From contig NZ_JABBPD010000008.1 in NCBI RefSeq assembly GCF_012927445.1, positions 186,001 through 250,000 on the forward strand: a stretch of DNA of 64,000 nt. The letters are read 5' to 3'. The stretch comes from Rhodoferax sp. Its GTDB lineage: Bacteria > Pseudomonadota > Gammaproteobacteria > Burkholderiales > Burkholderiaceae_C. The position numbers and the translations under genes are program-made. Positions 8,115 to 16,430 of this stretch are shown piece by piece; position 1 is the first letter of the stretch, and each line of letters begins with the position of its first letter. The notes under the pieces were generated by a model. That model saw only the letters and a list, made by a program, of their open reading frames with translations. It made no database searches and was not told the origin of the DNA.

Positions 8115-9776
8115 ATGGCTCAATACGTATTTTCCATGAATCACCTCGGCAAGATTGTGCCGCCGAAGAAGTTCATTCTCAAAGACATTTCCCTCAGCTT
8201 CTTCCCTGGCGCCAAAATTGGCGTGCTGGGGACCAACGGTTCCGGCAAGTCCACCTTGCTCAAAATCATGGCCGGCGTGGACAAGGAATTTGAAGGCGAA
8301 GCCATGCCGATGCCCGGCCTGAATATTGGCTATCTGCCGCAAGAGCCACAGTTGGACCCCGAGCAAACCGTGCGCGAGAGCGTGGAAGCGGGCATGGGCG
8401 ACGTGTTTACGGCCAAAGCCCGCCTGGAAGAAATTTACGCGGCTTACGGTGAAGAAGATGCCGATTTTGATGCGCTCGCTGAAGAGCAGGCCAAGATGGA
8501 AGCCATCATTGGCAGCGCCGGCACTGATTCTGAGCACCAGCTAGAGATTGCCGCCGACGCTTTGCGTTTGCCCCCATGGGACGCCAAGGTCGGACTGTTG
8601 TCCGGCGGCGAAAAACGCCGTGTCGCCTTGTGCCGCCTGCTGCTGTCCAAACCTGACATGTTGCTGCTGGACGAGCCGACCAATCACTTGGATGCTGAAT
8701 CGGTGGACTGGCTGGAGCAGTTCCTGCAACGCTATCCTGGCACCGTGGTGGCGATTACCCACGATCGCTACTTTCTGGACAATGCCGCCGAGTGGATTCT
8801 GGAGCTCGACCGCGGCAACGGCATGCCTTACAAGGGCAACTACAGCGACTGGCTGCAACAGAAGCAGGAACGCCTGGTGATGGAGCAAAAGGGTGAAGAG
8901 TCCCGTGCCAAAGCACTGAAGAAAGAACTGGAATGGTCACGCCAGAACCCCAAGGCGCGGCAAGCCAAGAGCAAGGCGCGTCTGGCCCGCTTTGAAGAGT
9001 TGTCGGATTTTGAATACCAGAAGCGCAACGAGACGAATGAGATTTTCATCCCGGTGGCCGATCGCCTGGGCCAGGAAGTGATTGAATTCGTCAACGTCAC
9101 CAAGTCCTTTGGCGACCGTGTGCTGATCGACAACCTGAGCTTCAAGGTGCCGCCGGGCGCCATCGTCGGCATCATCGGTCCCAACGGGGCCGGTAAATCC
9201 ACCCTGTTCAAGATGATTGCCGGACGCGAGAAGCCCGATTCCGGTGAAGTCAAGATCGGCCAGACCGTCAAGATGGCCTTTGTGGACCAGAATCGGGATG
9301 ACCTGGCCAACGAAAAAACCGTTTGGGAAGACGTGTCCGGTGGACTCGATATTCTGAATGTCGGCAAGTTCCAGATGGCCAGCCGCGCTTATTGCGGTCG
9401 CTTCAACTTCAATGGCGCCGATCAGCAAAAACGCGTCGGCACGTTGTCCGGTGGTGAGCGCGGCCGATTGCACTTGGCCAAGACGCTGATTGCCGGCGGC
9501 AATGTGCTGATGCTCGATGAACCATCGAACGATCTGGACGTGGAAACCCTGCGCGCGCTGGAAGATGCCTTGCTGGAGTTCGCCGGCACCATCATGGTGA
9601 TCAGCCATGATCGCTGGTTCCTGGACCGCATTGCCACCCACATCTTGGCGTGCGAAGGCGACAGCCAGTGGACCTTCTTTGACGGCAACTACCAGGAGTA
9701 CGAAGCCGACAAGAAGAAACGTCTGGGTGAAGAAGGTGCCAAGCCCAAGCGCATGAGGTTCAAGGCGCTGAAGTAA
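8115..9776 (+). CDS. ettA: Energy-dependent translational throttle EttA (ABC-F)
   Basis: The 553-residue length is close to that of E. coli EttA. There are two ABC nucleotide-binding domains and no membrane segments: Walker A GTNGSGKST (about residue 40) and GPNGAGKST (about 355), signatures LSGGEKRRVAL (about 160) and LSGGERGRLHL (about 444), and Walker B LLLDEPTNHLD and LMLDEPSNDLD. A charged linker between the domains matches the P-site tRNA interaction motif region. EttA binds the ribosomal E site and couples the first peptide bond to ATP/ADP level. The gene is monocistronic and ends at a strong hairpin terminator (9790-9825) shared with the convergent gene. Confidence 0.95.
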   Translation: MAQYVFSMNHLGKIVPPKKFILKDISLSFFPGAKIGVLGTNGSGKSTLLKIMAGVDKEFEGEAMPMPGLNIGYLPQEPQLDPEQTVRESVEAGMGDVFTAKARLEEIYAAYGEEDADFDALAEEQAKMEAIIGSAGTDSEHQLEIAADALRLPPWDAKVGLLSGGEKRRVALCRLLLSKPDMLLLDEPTNHLDAESVDWLEQFLQRYPGTVVAITHDRYFLDNAAEWILELDRGNGMPYKGNYSDWLQQKQERLVMEQKGEESRAKALKKELEWSRQNPKARQAKSKARLARFEELSDFEYQKRNETNEIFIPVADRLGQEVIEFVNVTKSFGDRVLIDNLSFKVPPGAIVGIIGPNGAGKSTLFKMIAGREKPDSGEVKIGQTVKMAFVDQNRDDLANEKTVWEDVSGGLDILNVGKFQMASRAYCGRFNFNGADQQKRVGTLSGGERGRLHLAKTLIAGGNVLMLDEPSNDLDVETLRALEDALLEFAGTIMVISHDRWFLDRIATHILACEGDSQWTFFDGNYQEYEADKKKRLGEEGAKPKRMRFKALK

Positions 9777-9789
9777 GCGACGTCACTGT

Positions 9790-9825
9790 AACGCCCATGC
9801 CCAAACGCATGGGCGTTATGTTTTG
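9790..9825. terminator. Terminator between ettA and the TAXI gene
   Basis: AACGCCCATGC (9790-9800) and GCATGGGCGTT (9807-9817) form a perfect 11-bp stem with a 6-base loop, followed by ATGTTTTG. The stop codon of the convergent TAXI gene (9816-9818) overlaps the distal arm. Confidence 0.75.
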
Positions 9826-11138
9826 AGCAATCTTTTTCGCACCAGCTCAATGTGGTTGCGCAGGGCGTAGAGTTCATCGGCGTAGGACAGCGGCACGGTG
9901 ATTTTGCCAACGCGCGTCTCCAGCCGGTTGAGTTCATCGGCCAGTTCCTGCGCCGACTCGGCGCTGCTACCGGCCCGGTCTTCAATTTCGCGCAACTGCC
10001 CATACCAGCGAAAAACCCGGGAGCGGATTCTGAACTCGTACAGCGGCGGCACGATGCGGCTTAACGGCAGCAGCACGGCAATGATGATGCCCAGTGCCAG
10101 CCACATCCGCTCCATCAGGTTGGCATAGGAAAAAGGCAGGTAACGTTGCATCAGCGGAACACCGTTGCGGATCGTGCGGTCAGCCTCCTTGGACAAGGGA
10201 AACTCGGCGTTGGCGGTGTTGGGGAACTCATGGGCCCGGCTAAACCAGCCCGCCTGGCTGTGAAACCCCAGCGAGGCTTGCGAGAAGAGTTGCAACACCG
10301 CGGGATGCACACCGTCGCGCGCGATCAGTGTGGTGGTAGGAGCCACCAGCCGCACGTCTTGGGCTGGCACGTCACTCGCCAGATCGACCACGCCGCGCGG
10401 CAGGGTGACCGGCGTTAAAAATGTCAAGCGACGGGAGTAGGCTTCACTCTGGGCAAAGTCCATCAGTTTGACACCGGGCGTTTGCAACAGCATTTGCACC
10501 ATCGGCGATTCGGGCGCCGAGGCAAACACCAGCGCATCCAGCTCGCCGTTCAAAAATGCCACCGTGGCGGGTGTCTGCTCCAATTTGGAGAGGCCGATGG
10601 TGCCGTCGTCAATGCGATTGATCTCGAATAATTTCCCCATCAGGCTTGGCACGCCGCTGCCGGCCGTCCCGACATTGACGCGCAGACCTTTCAGCTGGGT
10701 CAAAGAATTCAGGGTGGCATCCTTGGTTACTTTTTTCGCGGCATCCGAGCGATAAAAAAGCCACACCGGTTCGACGAACAAGCTGCCCAAAGACGTCAAC
10801 CCCTCGTGGTCATTGACGGCTCGCGCGCTGGTGCCGCCCTGCACGAAGCCGAGATCCGCCTTGCCCGCGGCCAGCCATTCCAGGTTCTGGGACGAGCCCT
10901 CGCTGGGCAGGAGTTGCACCTCAATGCCGTAGCTGGCCATGGCTTTGGCATAGCGTTTGCCGAACTCGTCGTAAGCGCTTTGGGCCGGCCCGGTGGCCAG
11001 CGTCACCTGTTTCGGCGGTGTCGGGTCGAGCCACCAGTAGGTCAGTGTCAGTAATGCGATTGTCAACAGAACAAACGGCCCCGCCGAGGTCAGCATCTCT
11101 CGCAAGGACAGCAAGGTATAGCGGATGGTGTTGGACAT
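9816..11138 (-). CDS. Membrane-anchored TAXI-family TRAP solute-binding protein
   Basis: This 440-residue protein has an N-terminal membrane segment (about 18-37, PFVLLTIALLTLTYWW), then a TAXI-type periplasmic binding domain: VTLATGPAQSAYDEFG at its start, GSSQNLEWLAAGKADLGFVQGG near residues 80-105, and VNVGTAGSGVPSLM. A second membrane segment (about 347-367) and a cytoplasmic, charged, partly coiled C-terminus follow. Ordinary TAXI proteins are free periplasmic receptors encoded next to TRAP permease subunits. Here both ends are anchored and no permease gene is nearby, so it may act as a sensor or with a distant permease. It lies 9 bp after the P1 peptidase gene on the same strand and may share its transcript. 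The ligand is unknown. Confidence 0.8.
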   Translation of the reverse strand: MSNTIRYTLLSLREMLTSAGPFVLLTIALLTLTYWWLDPTPPKQVTLATGPAQSAYDEFGKRYAKAMASYGIEVQLLPSEGSSQNLEWLAAGKADLGFVQGGTSARAVNDHEGLTSLGSLFVEPVWLFYRSDAAKKVTKDATLNSLTQLKGLRVNVGTAGSGVPSLMGKLFEINRIDDGTIGLSKLEQTPATVAFLNGELDALVFASAPESPMVQMLLQTPGVKLMDFAQSEAYSRRLTFLTPVTLPRGVVDLASDVPAQDVRLVAPTTTLIARDGVHPAVLQLFSQASLGFHSQAGWFSRAHEFPNTANAEFPLSKEADRTIRNGVPLMQRYLPFSYANLMERMWLALGIIIAVLLPLSRIVPPLYEFRIRSRVFRWYGQLREIEDRAGSSAESAQELADELNRLETRVGKITVPLSYADELYALRNHIELVRKRLLKT

Positions 11139-11147
11139 GGTGGCGAT

Positions 11148-12158
11148 TCAGAATGAGGTCGGCGGCGACAGCTCGCACGCGGCAGGCCAGTTTATGGCAC
11201 CCGAGGTGAAGCCCTTCGCCGCCAGGATGGCGCGCACCACCGCCCGGGCGGTGACCTCGGCCGCCAGGGTGCTGAGCAGCAGCATGTCGGCTGCTTGGCC
11301 GGCCTGGCCGGTCCCCAGTGTGAACAGGGTGTCGCCATCCAGCAGCGTGTGCACCGGGTTGATCGTCCGGGCCAAGCCGTCGTGCGCCACCTGGGCCAGG
11401 CGGTGCGCCTGCGGCTTGGTCAGGATGGCGTCGGTGGCGATCACGCCGATGGTGGTGTTGGTGCCAGGCAGGAGGGACTGAGGTGCGACCCCAGCCAGCA
11501 TGGCGTCCCGGCTGTTCAGTAGCGACCTGCCATCCGGCGTGCGGGCGCCCGCCAGCACCTGGCCGGTGGCCGGGTTGATCACGTCGCCGACGGCGTTGCA
11601 GGCGATGAGGGCGCCGACCGTGATGCCGTTCACGCAGACCGACGCGGTACCGATACCGCCGCGCATGGCGCGCTGCAGGCCAAAGAGTTTGCCGACCAGT
11701 GCCCCGGCGCCCGCGCCGACATTGCCTTCGGCTGGCGCGTGGCGACTGGCCGCGACGCAGGCCTGATAACCGGCCCGGGCATCCGGCCGGATGCTGGCAT
11801 CGCCCACCGGCAGATCAAACAGCACGGCAGCGGGGACGATGGGCACCAGGCCGAAACCGGTGTCCAGTCCGATGTGGTTTTCTTCCAGCCACTGCATCAC
11901 GCCACTGGCGGCGTCCAGGCCCCAGGCGCTGCCGCCCGCCAGCATGACGGCATGGACATGGTCGACCAGGTTGCTGGGGTGCAGCAGGTCGGTCTCGCGG
12001 GTGCCGGGCGCCGCGCCGCGCACGTCCACGCCGGCCACTGCGCCGTCGCGCGTGAGGATCACGGTGCAGCCGGTGGGCCGGCGCGGGTCGGTGAAGTGGC
12101 CCACCTCGATGCCGGCGACATCGGTGATGGATCCTGTCGGGGTGTTGGTCAGGTTCAT
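11148..12158 (-). CDS. P1-family peptidase (DmpA/L-aminopeptidase type, S58)
   Basis: This 336-residue protein opens with the family start (GSITDVAGIEVGHFTDPRRPTG) and carries the self-cleavage region LLPGTNTTIGVIATDA, where a Thr/Ser after Asn becomes the N-terminal nucleophile of the beta chain. The Gly-rich segment VGAGAGALVGKLFG is also typical. DmpA-type enzymes are made as a precursor that splits into two subunits and cleave N-terminal residues or beta-peptides. There is no signal peptide, so it is probably cytoplasmic. It sits between the copper cluster and the TAXI gene on the same strand; co-transcription with either is possible but nothing ties it to copper. Its natural substrate is unknown. 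Confidence 0.88.
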   Translation of the reverse strand: MNLTNTPTGSITDVAGIEVGHFTDPRRPTGCTVILTRDGAVAGVDVRGAAPGTRETDLLHPSNLVDHVHAVMLAGGSAWGLDAASGVMQWLEENHIGLDTGFGLVPIVPAAVLFDLPVGDASIRPDARAGYQACVAASRHAPAEGNVGAGAGALVGKLFGLQRAMRGGIGTASVCVNGITVGALIACNAVGDVINPATGQVLAGARTPDGRSLLNSRDAMLAGVAPQSLLPGTNTTIGVIATDAILTKPQAHRLAQVAHDGLARTINPVHTLLDGDTLFTLGTGQAGQAADMLLLSTLAAEVTARAVVRAILAAKGFTSGAINWPAACELSPPTSF

Positions 12159-12206
12159 GGCGTTGACATTATCCGTGCGCGGCCATGGCGGCGGACCGCT
12201 GGTGAA

Positions 12207-12560
12207 TTACTTCACCGGCTCAAGTGTCAGTACGGTGAAGACGCCGTTGACTCTGTCCGCACTGAATTTGACTTTGTCACCCGCTTTCACCGCAGTCAGC
12301 AGGGCCGGATCTTTCACCCGGAACACCATGGTCATCGGGGGCATCCCGAGGTTCTTGATCTCGCCGTGTTTGAGGGTGATCTTTTGGGTTTCGAGGTCCA
12401 CCTTGCGCACTTCGGCGTCGGTCATGTCGGTTGCTGTGGCCGTGGCCGACGCGGTGGCCGCTGGATGGTGGGCCTCATGCTCATTGGTTGTGCCTTGCGC
12501 CAGGGCGTGCCCCCCTGCGACGAGCCCGCCAAGCAGGGTCAGGGCGGTGATGTATTTCAT
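12207..12560 (-). CDS. Periplasmic copper-binding protein, CusF-like domain
   Basis: This 117-residue protein has a signal peptide (about 1-21, ending HALAQ), a His/Glu/Thr/Ala-rich linker (NEHEAHH) and a CusF-type small beta-barrel with LKHGEIKNLGMPPMTMVF. The His and the two Met of this stretch correspond to the CusF copper ligands; the Trp that caps copper in E. coli CusF is replaced by Gly/Met. CusF carries Cu(I)/Ag(I) in the periplasm to an efflux pump. It is the last gene of the copper cluster, 12 bp after the DUF411 gene. No CusA-type pump is encoded in the window. Confidence 0.85.
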   Translation of the reverse strand: MKYITALTLLGGLVAGGHALAQGTTNEHEAHHPAATASATATATDMTDAEVRKVDLETQKITLKHGEIKNLGMPPMTMVFRVKDPALLTAVKAGDKVKFSADRVNGVFTVLTLEPVK

Positions 12561-12572
12561 GGTTGGCTTCCT

Positions 12573-13049
12573 TTATTTGTAAGACTGGTAAACGGACGCG
12601 CCGCCGTCGCGCTGCACCAGCAAGACGGCATAGGGGTCTTTGCGGCCGCCGTATTCGGGGCCGTCCATGCCGGGCGAGCCCACCGTCATGCCTGGCACGG
12701 TGAGGCCCAAGGCACGCGGCCGGTCCTTCAGCAGTCGGTGAATGTCGCGGGCGGGGACATGGCCTTCAATCACATAGCCGCCGACGACCGCCGTGTGGCA
12801 GGAGCCATATTTTTCGGCCAGTCCGAGTTGGGCGCGGGTGCTGCTCTTGGCGGCCTCGCTGACATCGTGGCTCTTGACCGCAAAGCCGTTGGCTTCAACG
12901 TGTTTGATCCAGTCGTGGCAGCAACCGCAGGTGGGCGTTTTCCAGACTTCCAGGACAGGTTTGCTGGCGGTGAGGGCGAATACGGGAGAAGCAGCGGCTG
13001 CGGCGCCGAACAGCGCGGCAGCGGTGGTGAGGAGTGAACGTCTTTGCAT
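12573..13049 (-). CDS. Exported DUF411 metal-binding protein
   Basis: This 158-residue protein has an N-terminal export signal with an Arg pair and long Ala-rich core (MQRRSLLTTAAALFGAAA). The DUF411 domain starts VLEVWKTPTCGCCHDW (CxCC near residues 42-45) and contains KYGSCHTAVVGGYVIEGHVP. DUF411 proteins are found in copper and other metal resistance clusters and look like a thioredoxin-type fold with a metal-binding CGCC site; their exact job is not known. The gene lies between the cupredoxin gene and the cusF-like gene with short spacings, so it belongs to the same operon. Confidence 0.87.
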   Translation of the reverse strand: MQRRSLLTTAAALFGAAAAASPVFALTASKPVLEVWKTPTCGCCHDWIKHVEANGFAVKSHDVSEAAKSSTRAQLGLAEKYGSCHTAVVGGYVIEGHVPARDIHRLLKDRPRALGLTVPGMTVGSPGMDGPEYGGRKDPYAVLLVQRDGGASVYQSYK

Positions 13050-13075
13050 GGGGATTCCTTCGTATGCAGGTCTGT

Positions 13076-13564
13076 TTATTTGCTGGCCGCCACCTGGATG
13101 GTGCCGACCATGCCGGCCTGGTAGTGCCCGGCAATCAGGCAGGCGAAATCAAAGGTGCCGGGCCGATTGAAGGTCCAGATCAGCTCGCTGGTTTTACCGG
13201 GGGCAACGTGCGCCATGTACGGCTCGTCGTGTTGCATGTCCGGAAATTTCACCATCAGGGCGGCGTGCGCGTCAAGTTCCGGTTTGGTGCCGATCACCAG
13301 CTCGTGCAAGCCCGCGCCCGTGTTTTTGACCACCAGCTTGATTGTTTCGCCTTGTTTGACGTTGAGGTGGTCGGGCGTGAAACGCATCTTGTCTGACATC
13401 GACAGGGTGATGGTGCGGTTGACGGCATGGGCATCCCCTGCGATGCCCCAGTCTTTCTGCTCCTTCACGACGGTGGTGTGGGTGTTTGTGCTGCTTTGAT
13501 GAGAAAAAGTGGCGCTAGCCCCCGTCATCATTGCGCAGATAGCTATCAATTTAATAGTATTCAT
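13076..13564 (-). CDS. Periplasmic cupredoxin (type 1 copper protein)
   Basis: This 162-residue protein has a C-terminal cupredoxin domain. The copper ligands are visible: a His in AGLHELVIG, and Cys, His and Met in CLIAGHYQAGM near the end, a complete type 1 site. Between ligands there is a Met/His-rich insertion (MVKFPDMQHDEPYMAH). Such proteins accept copper or electrons in copper-resistance operons next to multicopper oxidases. The N-terminal 18 residues (MNTIKLIAICAMMTGASA) form a signal peptide encoded almost entirely by a copy of the dispersed repeat (13514-13560). The ATG at 13564 is needed to give any export signal, which supports this start. The spacing to the oxidase gene is 9 bp. 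Confidence 0.87.
   Translation of the reverse strand: MNTIKLIAICAMMTGASATFSHQSSTNTHTTVVKEQKDWGIAGDAHAVNRTITLSMSDKMRFTPDHLNVKQGETIKLVVKNTGAGLHELVIGTKPELDAHAALMVKFPDMQHDEPYMAHVAPGKTSELIWTFNRPGTFDFACLIAGHYQAGMVGTIQVAASK
13514..13560 (+). repeat. Dispersed repeat, copy B (inside the cupredoxin signal sequence)
   Basis: GCTAGCCCCCGTCATCATTG, then CGCAGATAGCTATC and TTAATAGTA match the other copies. Read on the minus strand in the gene frame, it encodes residues 2-17 of the cupredoxin precursor. Confidence 0.85.
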
Positions 13565-13573
13565 GGAGTCCGT

Positions 13574-14989
13574 TCAGTGCTTGTGTGCGTTGGCGTCTGG
13601 TTTTTTTACCCGCAGTTCCATGGCTGGCGTGGTACTTGGGGCGTTGGCGTGGTCCGGCGTGGCGCGTGCCGCCGGTGGCAGATCGCCCCCGGTGGCCGGT
13701 GACTGGCCGGTCCATTCAAAGGCTTGGGTGCCAGCAGGCTGCTGGTACCAGCCGGGGTCGCTGTAGTCGCCGGGTTTCTGGTTTTTGCGCACCTTCAGGG
13801 TGCTGAACATGCCGCCCATTTCGACCGGGCCGTAAGGGCCGGTGCCGGTCATCATCGGCAGGGTGTTGTCCGGCAGGGGCATTTCCATCTCGCCCATGTC
13901 GGCCATGCCGCGCTCGCCCATCAGCATGTAGTCGGGCGCCAGCTTCTGGATTTTTTTCAGCAGACCGCGATGCTCCACGCCAATCAGGGTGGGCACGGCG
14001 TGGCCCATGGCGTTCATGGTGTGGTGGCTCTTGTGGCAATGAAAAGCCCAGTCGCCTTCCTCGTTGGCCACGAATTCGACCTGCCGCATCTGACCCACGG
14101 CCACATCCACCGTCACCTCGGGACAGCGTGCGGCAACGGGCCAAGGCCCGCCGTCGCTGCCGGTCACGGCAAATTCGTGGCCGTGCAGGTGGATCGGATG
14201 GTTGGTCATGGTGAGGTTGCCGACGCGAATGCGCACCTTGTCGCCCAGCCGCACATTGAGCGAGTCAATGCCGGGGAAGGCGCGGCTGTTCCAGGTCCAC
14301 AGATTGAAGTCCAGCATGGTGTTGACCTTGGGCGTGCTGGCGCCGGGCTCCACGTCATAGGCGTTGAGCAGGAAGCAGAAGTCGCGCTGCACCTCGTCAA
14401 TCAGCGGGTGTTTCGTTTTGGGATGCGTCACCCAGAAACCCATCATGCCCATCGCCATCTGCGTCATCTCATCCGCGTGCGGGTGGTACATGAAGGTGCC
14501 GGGGCGGCGCGCCACGAACTCGTAAACAAAGGTTTTGCCGACCGGAATCTGCGGCTGCGTCAGGCCGCCGACGCCGTCCATGCCATTGGGCAGGCGCTGG
14601 CCGTGCCAGTGCATGGTGGTGTGCTCGGGCAGCTTGTTGGTGACAAACATGCGCACGCGGTCGCCTTCCACCACTTCAATCGTGGGGCCGGGGCTCTGGC
14701 CGTTGTAACCCCACAAGGTGGCCTTCATGCCGGGTGCGATCTCGCGCACCACCGGTTCGGCCACCAGGTGAAACTCCTTGACGCCCTGGTTCATGCGCCA
14801 GGGGCAAGTCCAGCCATTGAGCGTGACCACCGGGTTGTAGGGGCGGCCGTTTGGGGGAACGAGCGGCGGCGCGGTCGTGGCCTGCGTCATGATGACGGGT
14901 TCGGGCAGCGCTGCCATGGCGACTCGGCTCACGCTGGCGGTAGCGACGGCCGTGAGGGCCGCATTGCTGAAAAAATTGCGTCGGTTCAT
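13574..14989 (-). CDS. Multicopper oxidase, Tat-exported
   Basis: This 471-residue oxidase starts with a twin-arginine-like signal (NRRNFFSNAALTAVATASV). All four copper-ligand clusters are present: HWHG (about residue 125), HPHADE (about 167), HPIHLHGHEF (about 264) and HCHKSHHTMNAM (about 316), which fits HCHxxxHxxxxM with an axial Met. After this comes an unusual C-terminal extension of about 140 residues with a Met-rich patch (MADMGEMEMP) and a basic, His-ending tail. Such Met-rich parts bind Cu(I) in CopA/CueO-type enzymes, so a cuprous oxidase role is likely. The ATG at 14989 lies 2 bases after the tolC-like stop and behind AAGGGA; an upstream TTG (14995) is the alternative. It is part of the copper cluster. 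Confidence 0.92.
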   Translation of the reverse strand: MNRRNFFSNAALTAVATASVSRVAMAALPEPVIMTQATTAPPLVPPNGRPYNPVVTLNGWTCPWRMNQGVKEFHLVAEPVVREIAPGMKATLWGYNGQSPGPTIEVVEGDRVRMFVTNKLPEHTTMHWHGQRLPNGMDGVGGLTQPQIPVGKTFVYEFVARRPGTFMYHPHADEMTQMAMGMMGFWVTHPKTKHPLIDEVQRDFCFLLNAYDVEPGASTPKVNTMLDFNLWTWNSRAFPGIDSLNVRLGDKVRIRVGNLTMTNHPIHLHGHEFAVTGSDGGPWPVAARCPEVTVDVAVGQMRQVEFVANEEGDWAFHCHKSHHTMNAMGHAVPTLIGVEHRGLLKKIQKLAPDYMLMGERGMADMGEMEMPLPDNTLPMMTGTGPYGPVEMGGMFSTLKVRKNQKPGDYSDPGWYQQPAGTQAFEWTGQSPATGGDLPPAARATPDHANAPSTTPAMELRVKKPDANAHKH

Positions 14990-14991
14990 GT

Positions 14992-16329
14992 TCAATGTCC
15001 CTTGTTGGCGCCGCTGCTGGCGCCTGGGTTACGGGGTTCGTCTGCGAAGCTGAGCTCGGCACCGGCCAGCACGGCTTGCAAATCGGTGTCTGCCAGCCAA
15101 AAATCACGCTGGGCCTGCAAGGCAGTGTTGACGCTTTGGATGCGCGCGGTCGCACTGGCCAGCAAATCCCAGGTGCTTTGCAGCATGCCGTTGTAGCGAA
15201 GTTGGGTTTCCTCTTGCAAGGCTGTGTTCAATGGCACCACCTCGTCACGCTGGTGGCGCGCCAGGTCGTAGGCGGTGCGGTAGCGGTAATAGGCTTCACG
15301 GGTTTGACTGCGCGCGGCCACGGCCAAGGCGCCTGCGTGGATTTGTGCAGTAGCCGCCTCTTCCAGCGCAGGGCTGAGTCTCAGCCGCTGGGTGTCCAGC
15401 ATCGGTGCCGTGATGGGTTGCGTGGCGAGCGCCTGTTCGGGCGCAGTGGGGACGGCGGGCATGGCCCCAAGCGCTTGGTCCGTCGCCCTTTGCCATCTGA
15501 GCAGTTCCGGCTCGCCCACGGCGGTCAACGCCAGCCGGGCGTTGATGCTGGCCAGCACCAGTTCGGGCCGGTTGCGCACGGCGCTGTCTTCCAGTCCCGT
15601 TGCGGGAAGCGGCGATGTAGGTAAATCGGGCAGACGCTGCGGCAGGTTGATTTGCGCATCCGCACCCCACAGACCCAGCAGGCGCACCAGATTCTCGTTG
15701 GCGCTGAAGGCCTTTTGCTGTGCCAGCGCGACTTGGGTGGCAGCGTCAGACCGCAGCAATTGTTCGCGCAGCAGCTGCGCTTTGCTCCAGTTGCCGACCC
15801 GCGTCATGCGCTCGGCCAGCTCGGTGGCGGTTTGGGCAGCTTCATGTACCTCGCGCAGGTAGGCCAGACTTTGCCGGGCCGCAACTGCCTCGATCCAGGC
15901 GCGGTAAACGCTGCGGGTCAGTTTGAGCACGCCGGCTTGGGTCTGCGTCCGTTCAAAGGCGCTCATGTTGACCCGGGTGAACAGATCCGGTTGTTTCAAT
16001 AAGGCCAGTTTGACGGCTTGTTCCGGCCACAGTGGCGTGCCACCCAGGGCCGGCAGTTTTGCCGGGGACTGGCCGACCTCGACCTCGGTTTCCCATTGCA
16101 GCACGTCCATGTGGCCGCGTTGGTTGCGGCCGGTGTCTGCATTGGCTTGCATCCAGTCGGCCGGCTTCACCCCCGCGCTGATGGCCGGTTCGGATTTGGC
16201 CACTGGCTCAAAGGCCGAGTGGTAGGGCACTGCCGATACCGACGCTGCGGGGGCGGTCACCGGGGTCTGCGCCAACCCCCAGCCATGCGTGCAGGCCAAA
16301 GCCGACGCGACAAATAACATTTTTCTCAA
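14992..16329 (-). CDS. TolC-family outer-membrane channel protein of the copper cluster
   Basis: This 445-residue protein has a signal peptide (MRKMLFVASALACTHGWGLAQ) and long alpha-helical, Ala/Gln/Leu-rich stretches as in outer-membrane efflux proteins, for example AYYRYRTAYDLARHQRDEVV and LNTALQEETQLRYNGML, the typical OEP helix. TolC-type proteins form trimeric channels for inner-membrane pumps. No pump or adaptor gene is adjacent, unlike cusCBA. It stands directly before the multicopper oxidase gene and may replace the CopB-like outer-membrane protein of other copper operons. The start used is TTG at 16329, 6 bases after GGAG; ATG at 16320 is possible. A palindromic leader element lies upstream (16355-16385). 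Confidence 0.82.
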   Translation of the reverse strand: MRKMLFVASALACTHGWGLAQTPVTAPAASVSAVPYHSAFEPVAKSEPAISAGVKPADWMQANADTGRNQRGHMDVLQWETEVEVGQSPAKLPALGGTPLWPEQAVKLALLKQPDLFTRVNMSAFERTQTQAGVLKLTRSVYRAWIEAVAARQSLAYLREVHEAAQTATELAERMTRVGNWSKAQLLREQLLRSDAATQVALAQQKAFSANENLVRLLGLWGADAQINLPQRLPDLPTSPLPATGLEDSAVRNRPELVLASINARLALTAVGEPELLRWQRATDQALGAMPAVPTAPEQALATQPITAPMLDTQRLRLSPALEEAATAQIHAGALAVAARSQTREAYYRYRTAYDLARHQRDEVVPLNTALQEETQLRYNGMLQSTWDLLASATARIQSVNTALQAQRDFWLADTDLQAVLAGAELSFADEPRNPGASSGANKGH

Positions 16330-16354
16330 GGGAAACTCCTGAACAATTAAACGG

Positions 16355-16385
16355 GTGATCCATTGATCACGGCGGTCCGCCGATC
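16355..16385. promoter_or_regulatory. Palindromic element in the tolC-like leader
   Basis: GTGATC-CATT-GATCAC (16355-16370) is a perfect inverted repeat and runs straight into GGCGG-T-CCGCC (16371-16381) and GATC. It lies 26 bp upstream of the tolC-like start. It could be an operator or a leader hairpin for the copper genes; no copper regulator is encoded in the window. Confidence 0.4.
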
Positions 16386-16430
16386 ATCCGCCGTGCGGGG
16401 CGATGAGCAGACCTACCGATGCCTCCTCGT

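Noticed and set aside
13724..15196. 490-codon plus-strand frame opposite the multicopper oxidase
   Set aside because: The composition is His/Gly/Val-rich antisense of a GC-rich gene; the oxidase ligands on the other strand are conclusive.
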